The notes: generated by a model from the sequence alone, not told the origin. DNA of 64,000 nt from Achromobacter spanius (GCF_003994415.1 NZ_CP034689.1:1-64000); one strand, 5' to 3'. Positions 46,161 to 55,743 are shown, counted from the stretch's first letter. Made by a program: numbers and translations.

Positions 46161-47111
46161 TTAGCGTTCGCCTTTGCGATAGGGTTTCATCAGCGCCTGC
46201 GGGTAGGCGGCGCGGCGCGCCATCACTACCAGGGCCAGGATGGACAGGATGTAGGGCAGCATCAAATACACCTGATACGGTAGCTCAGGCAATCCGGGCA
46301 AGGCCGCGCCGCCTTGTTGCAGGCGCAGTTGCAGTGCATCGAAGAAAGCAAAGATCAGCGCGCCCAGCAAGGCCTTGCCCGGACGCCAGGACGCGAACAC
46401 GACCAGCGCCACGCAGACCCAGCCACGGCCATTGACCATGTTGAAGAAGAAGGCGTTGAATGCGGCCAGCGTCAGGAAGCTGCCCGCAACCCCCATCAGC
46501 GCCGACCCCGCCACAATGGCGCCCATGCGCAGCCGCGTGACCGACAGGCCCTGCCCCTCGGCGGCGGCGGGGTTTTCGCCCACCATGCGGATCGCCAACC
46601 CGACCGGCGTGCGATTCAGCACCCAGGCCAGAATCGGCACGGCGGCCAGCGCGATCAGCGTCATGGGCGTTTGCCCGGCCAGCACGGGGCCGATCAACGG
46701 AATGCCATCCAGGAATTTCATTTCGGCAAATGGCGTGATCGTGGGCGGCGTGTTCACGCTGGGAAACGTCACGCGGTACGCAAAGTACGACAGGCTGGTC
46801 GCCAGCAAGGTCACCCCCAGCCCCGACACGTGTTGCGACAGCCCCAACGGCACGGTCAGCACCGCGTGCAACAGGCCGAACACGGCCCCGGCAAAGGCCG
46901 CCGCCAGCACGCCCACATACAGCGGCGCGCCCAGATACACGACCAGCCAGCCGGTGAAGGCGCCCGCGGCCATGATGCCTTCGATGCCCAGGTTCAGCAC
47001 GCCGGCGCGTTCGCACAGCAGCACGCCCAGCGTGCCCAGAATCAGCGGCGTGGCCAGGCGCAGCACGGCCACCCAGAAGGCCGAGGTGCTTAGTAGATCC
47101 ATCCATTCCAT
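46161..47111 (-). CDS. Nucleoside-type ABC transporter permease (second permease)
   Basis: This permease has 316 residues from the ATG at 47111, with TGAGGAGCACGCC upstream; the open frame extends further but has no ribosome site. It has about eight to ten membrane segments, with LCERAGVLNLGIEGIMAAGA, the signature of the BMP-type (NupQ/YufQ) branch of the ribose/nucleoside permeases. It pairs with the next gene up. Only 10 bp separate it from the first permease stop. Confidence 0.9.
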   Translation of the reverse strand: MEWMDLLSTSAFWVAVLRLATPLILGTLGVLLCERAGVLNLGIEGIMAAGAFTGWLVVYLGAPLYVGVLAAAFAGAVFGLLHAVLTVPLGLSQHVSGLGVTLLATSLSYFAYRVTFPSVNTPPTITPFAEMKFLDGIPLIGPVLAGQTPMTLIALAAVPILAWVLNRTPVGLAIRMVGENPAAAEGQGLSVTRLRMGAIVAGSALMGVAGSFLTLAAFNAFFFNMVNGRGWVCVALVVFASWRPGKALLGALIFAFFDALQLRLQQGGAALPGLPELPYQVYLMLPYILSILALVVMARRAAYPQALMKPYRKGER

Positions 47112-47121
47112 GGCGTGCTCC

Positions 47122-48195
47122 TCAAGCCTGGTTGCGGCGCAGGCGGTACTGCGCGAATAGCGTCGCGACCAGCATGGCAAGCAACGAAGTGGCGACGATG
47201 ACGTCGGCGATGTAGTTCGGCACGGCAATGGCGCGGCTCATGCTGTCGGCGCCCACCAGCATGCCGGCCACGAAGATGCTGGCCAGGATCACGCCCAGCG
47301 GATGCAGGCCGGCCAGCATGGCGACGACCACGCCGGTGTAGCCGTAGCCCGGCGACATATCCAGCGTGACGTAGCCGGTGCGGCCCGCCACTTCAATGGC
47401 GCCCGCCAGGCCCGCCAGCGCGCCGGATAGCATCGCGGTGCCCAGCATCACGCGGTTGACGGGCAGGCCCAGAAAGCGCGAGGCATGCGCGTTGGCGCCC
47501 ACGGCCCGCATCTGGAAACCGAAGACGGTGTAGCGGTTCAGCAGCCACAAGCCAAGCGCCAGCCCCGCCGCCCACAACAGCCCGGTATGCGCGCGCGTGC
47601 GTTCGATCAGCTTGCCCAGTTCCAGGTCACCGTTCAGCGCCACGGATTGCGGCCAGCCCATCGCCATCGGGTCTTTCATGGGGCCGTCCAGCATCATGGA
47701 CACGAACAGCAGCACGATGAAGTTGCCCAGCAAGGTGGTCACCACTTCGTCCACGCCGAGCCGGGTTTTCAGCAGCGCGGGAATCAGCAGCAACAAGGCG
47801 CCGGCCAGGGCCGCCGCCAGCATCATGCCGCCGAACAGCACGGGCACCGGCAGATCGAAACCCGTGCCGTCATGCAGCCCGCCGATGGCCACCGCCGCCA
47901 GCGCGCCCAGATACAACTGCCCTTCGGCGCCGATGTTGTAGAAGCGCGCGCGAAACGCCACGGCACAGGCCAGGCCCGTCAGCATCAACGGGGTGGCGCG
48001 GGTCAGCGTTTCAGACAGCGCGAAGCGCGAGCCGAACGCGCCTTCGAACAGCAGCGCGTAGGTGCGGCCCACGGGCGCACCGGCCCACGCCACCAGCAAG
48101 GTGCAGATCGCCAGGGTGAAGAGGATGGCCGCGATGGGGGCCAAGGCCAGCGCCATGCGGCTGGGCTCGGGGCGGCGTTCCAGGATCAGTTTCAT
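47122..48195 (-). CDS. Nucleoside-type ABC transporter permease (first permease)
   Basis: This permease has 357 residues from the ATG at 48195; a TTG at 48210 is an alternative. FRARFYNIGAEGQLYLGALA is the hallmark of the NupP/YufP half, followed by GVDEVVTTLLGNFIVLL. It has about nine membrane segments. It works with the 46161 product and the two-domain ATPase to import a nucleoside or base. Confidence 0.9.
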   Translation of the reverse strand: MKLILERRPEPSRMALALAPIAAILFTLAICTLLVAWAGAPVGRTYALLFEGAFGSRFALSETLTRATPLMLTGLACAVAFRARFYNIGAEGQLYLGALAAVAIGGLHDGTGFDLPVPVLFGGMMLAAALAGALLLLIPALLKTRLGVDEVVTTLLGNFIVLLFVSMMLDGPMKDPMAMGWPQSVALNGDLELGKLIERTRAHTGLLWAAGLALGLWLLNRYTVFGFQMRAVGANAHASRFLGLPVNRVMLGTAMLSGALAGLAGAIEVAGRTGYVTLDMSPGYGYTGVVVAMLAGLHPLGVILASIFVAGMLVGADSMSRAIAVPNYIADVIVATSLLAMLVATLFAQYRLRRNQA

Positions 48196-48244
48196 GCGAA
48201 GAATGCTCAATAGAAAAGGAAGCGGCGCAAGGCGGCGTGAACCG

Positions 48245-49774
48245 TCACGCGCGGGTTCCCGTCATGGCCAGGCCGACAGTGGCGGGTGTCCATTCAGCCA
48301 CCGGCTTGATGGCGACCAGCTTGCCGCCGCACAGCACGGCGATGCGGTCGGCCAGGGCGAAGATTTCTTCCAGGTCTTCGGACACCAGCAGCACGCCGGC
48401 GCCGCGCGCGCGGGCGGCCAGCAACTGCTCGCGCACATAGGCCACGGCGCCGATGTCCAGGCCCCAGGTGGGTTGGTCGGCCACGATGAAGCGCGGTTCG
48501 CGCGCCAGCGTGCGTCCCAGGATCAGCTTCTGCATATTGCCGCCTGACAGGCTGCGCGTACGCACATCCAGCGACGCCGCGCGCACGTCGAACTGCTTGG
48601 CCAGCGACGCGGCATAGGCCCGGCCCGCGCGCGCGCGGATCAGGCCGTAGCGCGCGAAGCGCTTGTCCTTCAGGTCTTCGACGATGGCGTTTTCCCATAG
48701 CGGGCTGTCGCCGATCATGCCTTCGCCGTGGCGGTCTTCGGGGATGCGGCCCACGCGGGCCGCGGTCCAGCCGGCGGGAGAGGTGGGCGCGGGGGCGTGT
48801 TCCGCGCCCAGCCGGATCGTGCCGTCGGACGGTTGCGCCAAGCCGGTCAAGACCGACACCAGCGCCTGTTGGCCGTTGCCGGCCACGCCCGCGATCGCCA
48901 CGATTTCATGTTTGTGAACGGTCAGGTCCAGGCTGTCCAGGCGCGGCGCGCCAGCGCGGCTGTCGCGCACGGTGACTTGCGACAGCGTCACCACGGGCGC
49001 TGCCTGTTCGGCGGCGGCCACGGCTTCGGCGCGCGGCATGACCACCTTGCGGCCCACCATCAGTTCCGCAAGTTCGGCGGGGCTGGTGGCGGCGGTGTCG
49101 CGTTCGGCCACCAGCTTGCCCTGGCGCAGCACCGCCACGCGGCGCGACACGGCCATCACTTCGTCCAGCTTGTGCGAGATGAAGATGACAGCCAAGCCGT
49201 CGTCGACAAAGCCGCGCAGCGTGGCGAACAGGTCCTGCACTTCCTGCGGCGTCAGCACCGCGGTGGGTTCGTCCAGGATCAGCACGCGCGCGCCACGGTA
49301 CAGCGCCTTCAGGATTTCAACGCGCTGCTTTTCACCGACCGACAAGCCGCCCACGCGCGCATCCGGGTCCACGCCCAGGCCAAAGCGTTGGCCCAGTTCA
49401 ACCAGGCGTTTGCGCGCTTTGCCACGGCCGGACGCCAGCTTCCACAGCGATTCCGTGCCGACCATGATGTTGTCCAGCACGGTCAGGTTGTCGGCCAGGG
49501 TGAAGTGCTGATGCACCATGCCCACGCCCGCCGCCAGCGCGGCGTCGGGCCGGCCGGGCGGCAAGGGCTTGCCGAATACATCGATGCTGCCGGCGTCGGC
49601 CAGATAGTGGCCGAACAGAATCGACACCAGCGTCGATTTGCCGGCGCCGTTCTCGCCCAGCAAGGCCAAGACCTCGCCCTGCCGCAGCGTCAGCGAGATA
49701 TCGTCGTTGGCCGTCAGGCTGCCGAAGCGTTTGGTGATCCCCGTCAGTTGCAGGGCGAGAGGCGCTTGGTTCAT
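48245..49774 (-). CDS. Nucleoside-type ABC transporter ATP-binding protein (two ABC domains)
   Basis: This 509-residue fused ATPase is like RbsA/NupO. The first domain has Walker A GENGAGKST, signature LSVGEKQRVEILKAL and Walker B VLILDEPTAVLTP. The second has a degenerate Walker A (AGVAGNGQQAL), signature LSGGNMQKLILGRTL and FIVADQPTWGLDIGA. Degeneracy in the second Walker A is normal in this family. The start overlaps the binding-protein stop by 4 bp. Confidence 0.92.
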   Translation of the reverse strand: MNQAPLALQLTGITKRFGSLTANDDISLTLRQGEVLALLGENGAGKSTLVSILFGHYLADAGSIDVFGKPLPPGRPDAALAAGVGMVHQHFTLADNLTVLDNIMVGTESLWKLASGRGKARKRLVELGQRFGLGVDPDARVGGLSVGEKQRVEILKALYRGARVLILDEPTAVLTPQEVQDLFATLRGFVDDGLAVIFISHKLDEVMAVSRRVAVLRQGKLVAERDTAATSPAELAELMVGRKVVMPRAEAVAAAEQAAPVVTLSQVTVRDSRAGAPRLDSLDLTVHKHEIVAIAGVAGNGQQALVSVLTGLAQPSDGTIRLGAEHAPAPTSPAGWTAARVGRIPEDRHGEGMIGDSPLWENAIVEDLKDKRFARYGLIRARAGRAYAASLAKQFDVRAASLDVRTRSLSGGNMQKLILGRTLAREPRFIVADQPTWGLDIGAVAYVREQLLAARARGAGVLLVSEDLEEIFALADRIAVLCGGKLVAIKPVAEWTPATVGLAMTGTRA

Positions 49775-50805
49775 CGTGCCGAGGACTTGGGTTCTTTGTC
49801 GTTGACCTTGACGGTGAAGCTGCCGTCCAGAATGGCTTTCTGCTTGGCTTCAACCTTGGCGACGAGGTCCGCGGGAATCTTCTTTTCAAAGGTGCCCAGC
49901 GGCGCCAGCGACGAGCCCTTGTACTTCATCAGCGAGTACTGGCCGTAGTCGTCGGCCTTGAACGTGCCGGCCTTGATCTGCTTGAGCGCCTCGTTGATGG
50001 TGGGCTCCATGCTCCACAGGGCCGATGCCACCACGGTCTCCGGATACTGCGGCTGCGTGTCGATCACGTTGCCGATGGCCAGCTTGCCGCGTTCCTTGGC
50101 GGCGTCCGACACGCCGAAACGTTCGGCGTAAAGCACGTCCGCGCCCTTGTCGATCATGGCGAAGGCGGCTTCCTTGGCCTTCGGGGGATCAAACCACGAA
50201 CCAATGAAGGTCACCGTGAATTCGGCCTTCGGGTTCACTTCCTTGGCGCCTTCGATGAAGGCGTGCATCAGGCGGTTCACTTCCGGGATGGGGTAGCCGC
50301 CAACCAGGCCGATCTTGCCGCTTTGGCTCATGCCGCCGGCGATCATGCCGGTCAGGTAGGCGGGTTCCTGGATGTAGTTGTCGAACACCGAGAAGTTGGG
50401 CTGCTGCGGCTTGCCCGAGGACCCCATCAGGAAAGCGGTTTGCGGATAGTCCTTGGCCACCTTGCGGGCGGCGGATTCCACGGCGAAGGCTTCGCCCACC
50501 ACCAGCTTGTTGCCTTGCTCGGCGTACTGGCGCATCACGCGCTCGTAGTCGGCGTTGGTGACGTTTTCCGAGAACGTGTAGTCGATCTCGCCACGGTCGC
50601 GCGCCGCCGTCAGCGCCTTGTGGATGCGCGACACCCATTGCTGTTCGACCGGCACCGTATAGATGGCGGCAACCTTGGTCTTGGCGGGAGCCTGGGCTTG
50701 CACTGCGCCCGAGAACAGCAGCGCGCCGGTCGCGGCGGCCGCGGCCAGCTTGAGCAGCCCACGGCGGGCGATGCCGCCAGCGGACGGGGTGGACAGGGAT
50801 TTCAT
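49771..50805 (-). CDS. BMP-family substrate-binding protein (nucleoside importer)
   Basis: This 344-residue BmpA/Med-type protein starts at the ATG at 50805, with GAAGGAGT upstream. The N-terminus has a Tat-like signal, ARRGLLKLAAAAATGALLF (about 14-32). KTKVAAIYTVPVEQQWVSRI and KIGLVGGYPIPEVNRLMHAF are BMP features. It is first gene of the importer operon and probably binds purine or pyrimidine nucleosides or related ligands. Confidence 0.9.
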   Translation of the reverse strand: MKSLSTPSAGGIARRGLLKLAAAAATGALLFSGAVQAQAPAKTKVAAIYTVPVEQQWVSRIHKALTAARDRGEIDYTFSENVTNADYERVMRQYAEQGNKLVVGEAFAVESAARKVAKDYPQTAFLMGSSGKPQQPNFSVFDNYIQEPAYLTGMIAGGMSQSGKIGLVGGYPIPEVNRLMHAFIEGAKEVNPKAEFTVTFIGSWFDPPKAKEAAFAMIDKGADVLYAERFGVSDAAKERGKLAIGNVIDTQPQYPETVVASALWSMEPTINEALKQIKAGTFKADDYGQYSLMKYKGSSLAPLGTFEKKIPADLVAKVEAKQKAILDGSFTVKVNDKEPKSSAR

Positions 50806-50956
50806 GCGGGTGACTCCTTCGCGGGGGATGGAAACTTGATGGGGATGGCAGCGATGCGGCGGCAGGATCGGCATCGCGGCCCATCCTGGCGAAGCAAGTT
50901 GTATGCCATGCGGCATTCCTCGCGACAAGTCGGGGAAACCTGATGGACGGGCAGGA

Positions 50957-50999
50957 TTATAGGCACCCTGGCTGGGATCCGTGGCACCAGTTTGGTGCC
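50957..50999 (-). promoter_or_regulatory. Candidate promoter and operator of the nucleoside importer operon
   Basis: Reading leftward, TATAAT (complement of 50957-50962) is a consensus -10. About 20 bp upstream, GGCACC-AGTTT-GGTGCC (50983-50999) is a perfect dyad covering the expected -35. This suggests a repressor-controlled promoter about 150 bp before the BMP gene. No dedicated regulator gene is nearby. The 50806-51136 gap holds no gene. Confidence 0.45.
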
Positions 51000-51136
51000 C
51001 GTCGTTCCATGCAATGGACACGTGTTGGCAAAACGCGGGGTTCCCCTGTCAGCCACGCGGGCAAACCGCTGGGCAGGGGGCCACGCCATTAAAATCGTCG
51101 CTTCGGTCGCGCGCGGCGCGGCGTGCTGGAAGATTC

Positions 51137-52051
51137 ATGCAAGACATTCAATTGCTGCTCGAGCAGTACGGCGGGTGGCTGGTGTTCGCCAACGTCCTGG
51201 TCGAACAAGCGGGCCTGCCCGTGCCTGCCTATCCCATGCTGATTGCGGCGGGCGCGTTGGGCGGTGCGGCCGGTTGGCTGACGCCCTGGCTGGCGGCCAC
51301 CGTGGCCTGTCTGTTGGCCGACACGCTTTGGTATGTGGCGGGCCGGCGCTATGGCGCGCGGTTGCTGGGCGTGGTGTGCAAGATGTCCTTGTCGCAGGAC
51401 TCCTGCATCCGCCAGACGCAGCGCCTGTATTTGCGCATCGGCGTGCGGGCCTTGCTGGTCTGCAAGTTCCTGCCCGGCGCGGGCGCGCTGTCGACCGTCA
51501 TGGCGGGCCTGACCGGCACGGCCTATCGTCGCTTCCTGCTCTATGACCTTGTCGGGGCCATGCTCTGGGCGGGCTCCGGCTTGCTGCTGGGCGGGCTGTT
51601 CCACAGCGTGATCAACGATGTGCTCGACGTGCTGGGCACCTACGGCCCGATGGGCCTGGGCGTGCTGGCGGCGGTGCTGGGGTTGTACATCCTGGCGCGT
51701 TTTCTACGCCGTCGGATTCTGCTGCGCAGCCTGCGCGTCATTCCCCGCGTGTCCGTCGACGAGCTCATGCAATGGCGCCAGGACGGCCGCAACACGTTGG
51801 TCTTCGACGTGCGGCCCGACGCGCAGCGTGATGTCGCGCGCATACCCGGCGCCATCGCCGTGGACCTGAAGGCGCCCTTGCCCGCGCTGGACCCGCAAGC
51901 GCTGGAGTCCGACATCGTGGTCTATTGCGCCTGCCCCAACGAGGTCTCGGCCGCGCTGCTGGCTTCGCGCCTGCGCGCGGCGGGGTATCCGAAGACGTGG
52001 GCGCTGCGGGGCGGCTTTGAAGCGTGGATGGAACGCAATCACGAGGCTTGA
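51137..52051 (+). CDS. DedA-family membrane protein fused to a rhodanese domain
   Basis: This 304-residue protein starts at the ATG at 51137. The N-terminal half (1-195) is DedA-type with several membrane segments and the motif FCKFLPGAGALS-like VCKFLPGAGALSTVMAG. A cytoplasmic rhodanese domain follows (about 205-300) with VVYCACPNEVSAA holding the active Cys. DedA proteins are implicated in lipid-carrier recycling and membrane homeostasis; the rhodanese domain's role in the fusion is unknown. Confidence 0.88.
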   Translation: MQDIQLLLEQYGGWLVFANVLVEQAGLPVPAYPMLIAAGALGGAAGWLTPWLAATVACLLADTLWYVAGRRYGARLLGVVCKMSLSQDSCIRQTQRLYLRIGVRALLVCKFLPGAGALSTVMAGLTGTAYRRFLLYDLVGAMLWAGSGLLLGGLFHSVINDVLDVLGTYGPMGLGVLAAVLGLYILARFLRRRILLRSLRVIPRVSVDELMQWRQDGRNTLVFDVRPDAQRDVARIPGAIAVDLKAPLPALDPQALESDIVVYCACPNEVSAALLASRLRAAGYPKTWALRGGFEAWMERNHEA

Positions 52052-52247
52052 GTCGCCGGGCTTGGAAGGCACTGCTATCGACGCGCGCGTCTGGCGGACG
52101 CCTGGCCCCTGACACGCGGAATCGTAAAGATCCTATAGACGCCCCCTGCGCCCCTTGCGCAAGATCTTGGCTTCGGTTGAGTTCTGGGGAGCACCGCGCC
52201 ATCACGCATGGACGACTTCCCGTATCCCCGTCGCAAGGAGGTCTTCC

Positions 52248-53075
52248 ATGGCAGCCCCCGCTGTCGGCGCGCTTATCTGGGGATATCGCGCCTATCGTGC
52301 CTATGCGGCGTACGAAACCGCGCAAACCGCCATCGAGACGGCCGAGACGCTGGCGCAGATCAGCCAGCGCAGAAGGGACGTCGAGACCATCCTGAAGGAT
52401 GTCATTGGCGGCATGAAAGAAGAAATCGACATCAAGAGCTCGACGTTCGTGCTCACTGGCGGCAACGCCACGGTGTCGCGCGGCCGCCGCGAAAACGTGA
52501 CGTACCAGCAGTACATCGAACGCAAGATTCCATTCCGGCCCGTCATCAGCAGGGTGTGCCAGTGGGCGTTGAAGTCGCCGCTGGTCGTGCCCAGGCGGAT
52601 ACGCAAGAAGATCCCCGGCGAGGTCATCGAAACCACGATCGATATTGCGCTGAAGCAGACCACGGCATCGCTGGTATTTGAAGCGGTGGATGACTTGCTG
52701 TCGTGGCAGAGTCCCTTGAAGGCGGAACCGAACTACAACGCAACGACGGGGGCGGCGATGCTGGGAGAGCCCGCGACGAAACCCATGCGCGTCAGTGAGG
52801 TTTTTCCCTTCTGGCCAAGGCCGAAGGGCAGCTTGGCGCCGGATCTCGTGATCGTGGAATACCGGCAGCAGCCGTTTGAAGTTAGCAACGTGTTCGCGGC
52901 GGTGGAGATCAAGTTTCCGAATGATTGGGTGCGGGAGGCGCAGATGCAGGATTACCTCGATCTCATGGGTCGAGATTCCCGGAAAGTTGCACTCCTGCGG
53001 GTGCCGGAGGATTGCACTGGCTATCAGCCCAAAAAGGCGGGCGATAGCGATCGAAAGCCAAGGAGAGGACGATGA
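52248..53075 (+). CDS. Predicted VRR-NUC-like nuclease effector
   Basis: This 275-residue protein starts at the ATG at 52248, with AAGGAGG 6 nt upstream. The C-terminal third has a PD-(D/E)XK pattern: PDLVIVEY (P198-D199), AAVEIKFPND (E220, K222) and REAQMQDYLDL (Q232), as in VRR-NUC nucleases. The N-terminus (GYRAYRAYAAYETAQTAI) is helical with no PAAR, VgrG or Rhs domain, so it would have to be loaded onto a secretion spike non-covalently. It overlaps the immunity-type gene by 4 bp. I infer an antibacterial type VI effector; a cytoplasmic toxin-antidote role is the alternative. Confidence 0.65.
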   Translation: MAAPAVGALIWGYRAYRAYAAYETAQTAIETAETLAQISQRRRDVETILKDVIGGMKEEIDIKSSTFVLTGGNATVSRGRRENVTYQQYIERKIPFRPVISRVCQWALKSPLVVPRRIRKKIPGEVIETTIDIALKQTTASLVFEAVDDLLSWQSPLKAEPNYNATTGAAMLGEPATKPMRVSEVFPFWPRPKGSLAPDLVIVEYRQQPFEVSNVFAAVEIKFPNDWVREAQMQDYLDLMGRDSRKVALLRVPEDCTGYQPKKAGDSDRKPRRGR

Positions 53076-54649
53076 GCACCAGCCATCCTTTGATCGACGA
53101 CGATGATCTGTCCGGCATGATCACCGACCTAAAAAATTGGCCCCACACAGCAATTGACAACGGCATGTTTGAAATGTCGACGACCTTGTTTTCGACGTTC
53201 TACTTTACCTACGAGCCCACGCATTATCTCCAGACAACGCTCGCGATGATCGATGTGCAAGAGTCATTTGAGAAGCTGCTTGGCCGCCCCTTTACTGTCG
53301 CCACGCATCCGGATTCCGAGCGCCCACATTCCTATGGTTCAAAGCGTCTTGGCGATCTACGTGATTGGGCAAGGCGAACGCCTTTGAAAAAGGCCTTCGT
53401 CGTGAAGTTCTCTGACGAAAAGAACCATCAAAGTTCGCCAACGCATTCCGCTTATCTGTGGCGGCACAATTTGCGGGGTGACCGTGAACAGAACTACTCG
53501 TCAATCCAGTTCTACTACCGCTGGCAATGGTGGCTGGATAACAAAGATGCCTGGCGCCGATTCGTGCTCGATACGATCGGACGCCTGAAGCCCGCGCAAG
53601 TCTATAGCGGATTCTCGATGGGCAACCCGCTGGAATTCGGCATGCGCGCCGAAGCGGCGGTGTGGGACCGTGCGCTGACCCCGCACTTCTACGGGCTGGA
53701 TACCGATTACCCGTTCGGCATGTCACTCACGCCGCAACTGCCTTCAGGCATCCGCCCGCCCACCTGGGGCTTCTTCCTGTCCGACATCTGGCGGGAAAAG
53801 CTCTCGATAAGCCGCGACGACGTCGCCACGCAGCTTGCCGACCCGCGCATTCGCGTCGACACCTTGAGTTGCGGGCAATGGATAGAACTCGGCCCTCAGC
53901 CCGAGCTCTATCCCGTCGAAGACGGTGTGCCCGAACTTCCCGTGTTGCTGAACCGCGTGCTGCGCCGCATCCGCCATCCGCAACTGGACCTGATCGGATT
54001 CGGCGAATGGGATGGCGATCCCAACGAACGCTTCGACCGCCACGATACGCAGCGTTGGCTGGGCCGGTTCGATGACGACAGCGATTGGCCCACACCTGAA
54101 ATCCGTGGCCGTGTGCCTGGCGCCCCGGCGGTCGAACCCACGCCGACCCACGTCGTTGTGGGCGAAACGATTCCGTCGGAAGGCTATTGGTACACCCTGG
54201 CGAAAACCCATTCACGCCGCTACTTCAAGGCGGGCGAGCTGGCGCCGCCGATATCGCAAGACACGTCGCGCGGGCGTGTCATCTGGCAGCGCGACGTAGA
54301 CCAGCGCGCGCCGGAGCCCGAGCCGGCGCGTCGCGCCGAGACCGGCCAGCTTGCGCCCCGCGCCGGCCAGTGGCGGGCCGATGAGAAGGGCGAAATCCTC
54401 TGCGTTGTGTCCGAGCACGAACCGTTGCCGGCGTATCGCGGTGAATCGGTAACGTGGCACTGGATGCACGACGCCGTGGTGGCCCCCGCGAGCGCCGTGC
54501 GTGTGCGATCTGGCGCGCCCTGCCCTTACCCCGGAACGTGGACGTGCGAAGAATTTCCCACGGGTCCCCAGACCTTCATGCATCAAGTGATCTTGCCGCA
54601 AGTCAACGGCCAGGACGTGACCTGGGTGTTGGTAAGGTTCTTGAAATAG
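53072..54649 (+). CDS. Type VI immunity-family protein (DUF3396-like)
   Basis: This 525-residue protein has in its first 340 residues the DUF3396 type VI immunity pattern: YSGFSMGNPLEFGMRAE, LTPHFYGLDTDYPFG, IRPPTWGFFLSDIWREKL, GQWIELGPQPELYPVEDG and LDLIGFGEWDGDPNERF. The remaining part holds three degenerate copies of a GxW-to-xVTW/IW module (about 371-407, 431-464, 487-519). DUF3396 proteins neutralise nuclease effectors of the VRR-NUC group (family knowledge recalled, not searched). Its overlap with the nuclease gene fits a toxin/immunity pair. Confidence 0.75.
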   Translation: MSTSHPLIDDDDLSGMITDLKNWPHTAIDNGMFEMSTTLFSTFYFTYEPTHYLQTTLAMIDVQESFEKLLGRPFTVATHPDSERPHSYGSKRLGDLRDWARRTPLKKAFVVKFSDEKNHQSSPTHSAYLWRHNLRGDREQNYSSIQFYYRWQWWLDNKDAWRRFVLDTIGRLKPAQVYSGFSMGNPLEFGMRAEAAVWDRALTPHFYGLDTDYPFGMSLTPQLPSGIRPPTWGFFLSDIWREKLSISRDDVATQLADPRIRVDTLSCGQWIELGPQPELYPVEDGVPELPVLLNRVLRRIRHPQLDLIGFGEWDGDPNERFDRHDTQRWLGRFDDDSDWPTPEIRGRVPGAPAVEPTPTHVVVGETIPSEGYWYTLAKTHSRRYFKAGELAPPISQDTSRGRVIWQRDVDQRAPEPEPARRAETGQLAPRAGQWRADEKGEILCVVSEHEPLPAYRGESVTWHWMHDAVVAPASAVRVRSGAPCPYPGTWTCEEFPTGPQTFMHQVILPQVNGQDVTWVLVRFLK

Positions 54650-54816
54650 CAGCAGGCCACTGGCGACTCTCAGCCGTGACGCCGGGTTCGGCGTGGCCTG
54701 GCCTGGCCTGGCCGCCCGCTGGACTGCCCCTCTGGGCCAGGCTGGGCGATGTTCCACGCCAAGCGCATAATTCCGTATCAGCCCGCAAAACAGGCGGGTG
54801 GCTACAGGAGAGACGA

Positions 54817-55743
54817 ATGCGGTTGTTGTTCTTGGGTGCTGGCGGCACCGGTGGATATTTTGGCGGACGCGCGGCGCAGGCTGGCGCGGATGTGACCTTT
54901 CTGGTGCGCGAGCCGCGCGCGGCGCGTCTGCGTGAACAAGGGCTGCGCATCCAGAGCCCGCTGGGTGATGTCACGTTGCAGCCGAAGCTGGTCACGCAAC
55001 AGACCTTGCAGGGCGCGTATGACGTGGTCGTGCTGAGCTGCAAAGCGTATGACCTGGCCAGCGCCATCGACGCCATCCGCCCTGCTGTCGGACCGAATAC
55101 GGCGGTGCTGCCCATCATGAATGGCGTGCTGCAATACGACGTGCTGGACCGCGAGTTCGAGCCGCATCGCGTGCTGGGTGGCCTGTGCCAAATCAACGCC
55201 ACGCTGGGCCCCGAAGGTGAAGTGGTGCATTTGGGCAAGCACGCGAATATTGTCTTTGGCGAACGTGCCGGCCCGGCCCGCAGTGAACGTTGCGTGGCGT
55301 TGGAGCAGGCGCTGGCCGGGGGCGAATACGTCAGCCGCCTAAGTGAAGACATCCATCAGGACATGTGGGAAAAGTACGTCATGCTGACCACGCTGGCGGC
55401 CGCCACGTGTTTGATGCGCGGCTCGATCGGCCAGATCGCGTCCACCGATGACGGTATCGATATCCTGAAAAGCCTGTTGCAGGAATCGCAGTCCGTGGCG
55501 GCGGCGTCCGGCCATGCCGTGCGCCCTGAAGCCGATGCGTTTGTGCAGAACCTGATCAGCGACCGCACGCAGCCCATGACGGCCTCCATGTTCCGCGATC
55601 TGCGCCAAGGCCTGCCGGTCGAGGCCGATCACATCGTGGGCGACATGGTCAACCGTGCCCGTACGCTGGGCGTGGATGCGACGTATCTGCGCGTGGCCTA
55701 TTCGCACTTGCAGGTTTATCAAGCGCAGCGCGCGGCGGCTTGA
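54817..55743 (+). CDS. Ketopantoate reductase family protein (ApbA/PanE-like)
   Basis: This 308-residue NADPH-dependent reductase starts at the ATG at 54817, after AGGAGAGACGA. The Rossmann loop is LGAGGTGGYFGGRAAQAG, the catalytic Lys region is VLSCKAYDL, and the C-terminal DMWEKYVMLTTLAA holds the second Lys/Glu site. The group makes pantoate for CoA or reduces other 2-oxoacids. It is isolated between the effector pair and the next operon, so pantothenate synthesis is likely but unproven. Confidence 0.85.
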   Translation: MRLLFLGAGGTGGYFGGRAAQAGADVTFLVREPRAARLREQGLRIQSPLGDVTLQPKLVTQQTLQGAYDVVVLSCKAYDLASAIDAIRPAVGPNTAVLPIMNGVLQYDVLDREFEPHRVLGGLCQINATLGPEGEVVHLGKHANIVFGERAGPARSERCVALEQALAGGEYVSRLSEDIHQDMWEKYVMLTTLAAATCLMRGSIGQIASTDDGIDILKSLLQESQSVAAASGHAVRPEADAFVQNLISDRTQPMTASMFRDLRQGLPVEADHIVGDMVNRARTLGVDATYLRVAYSHLQVYQAQRAAA

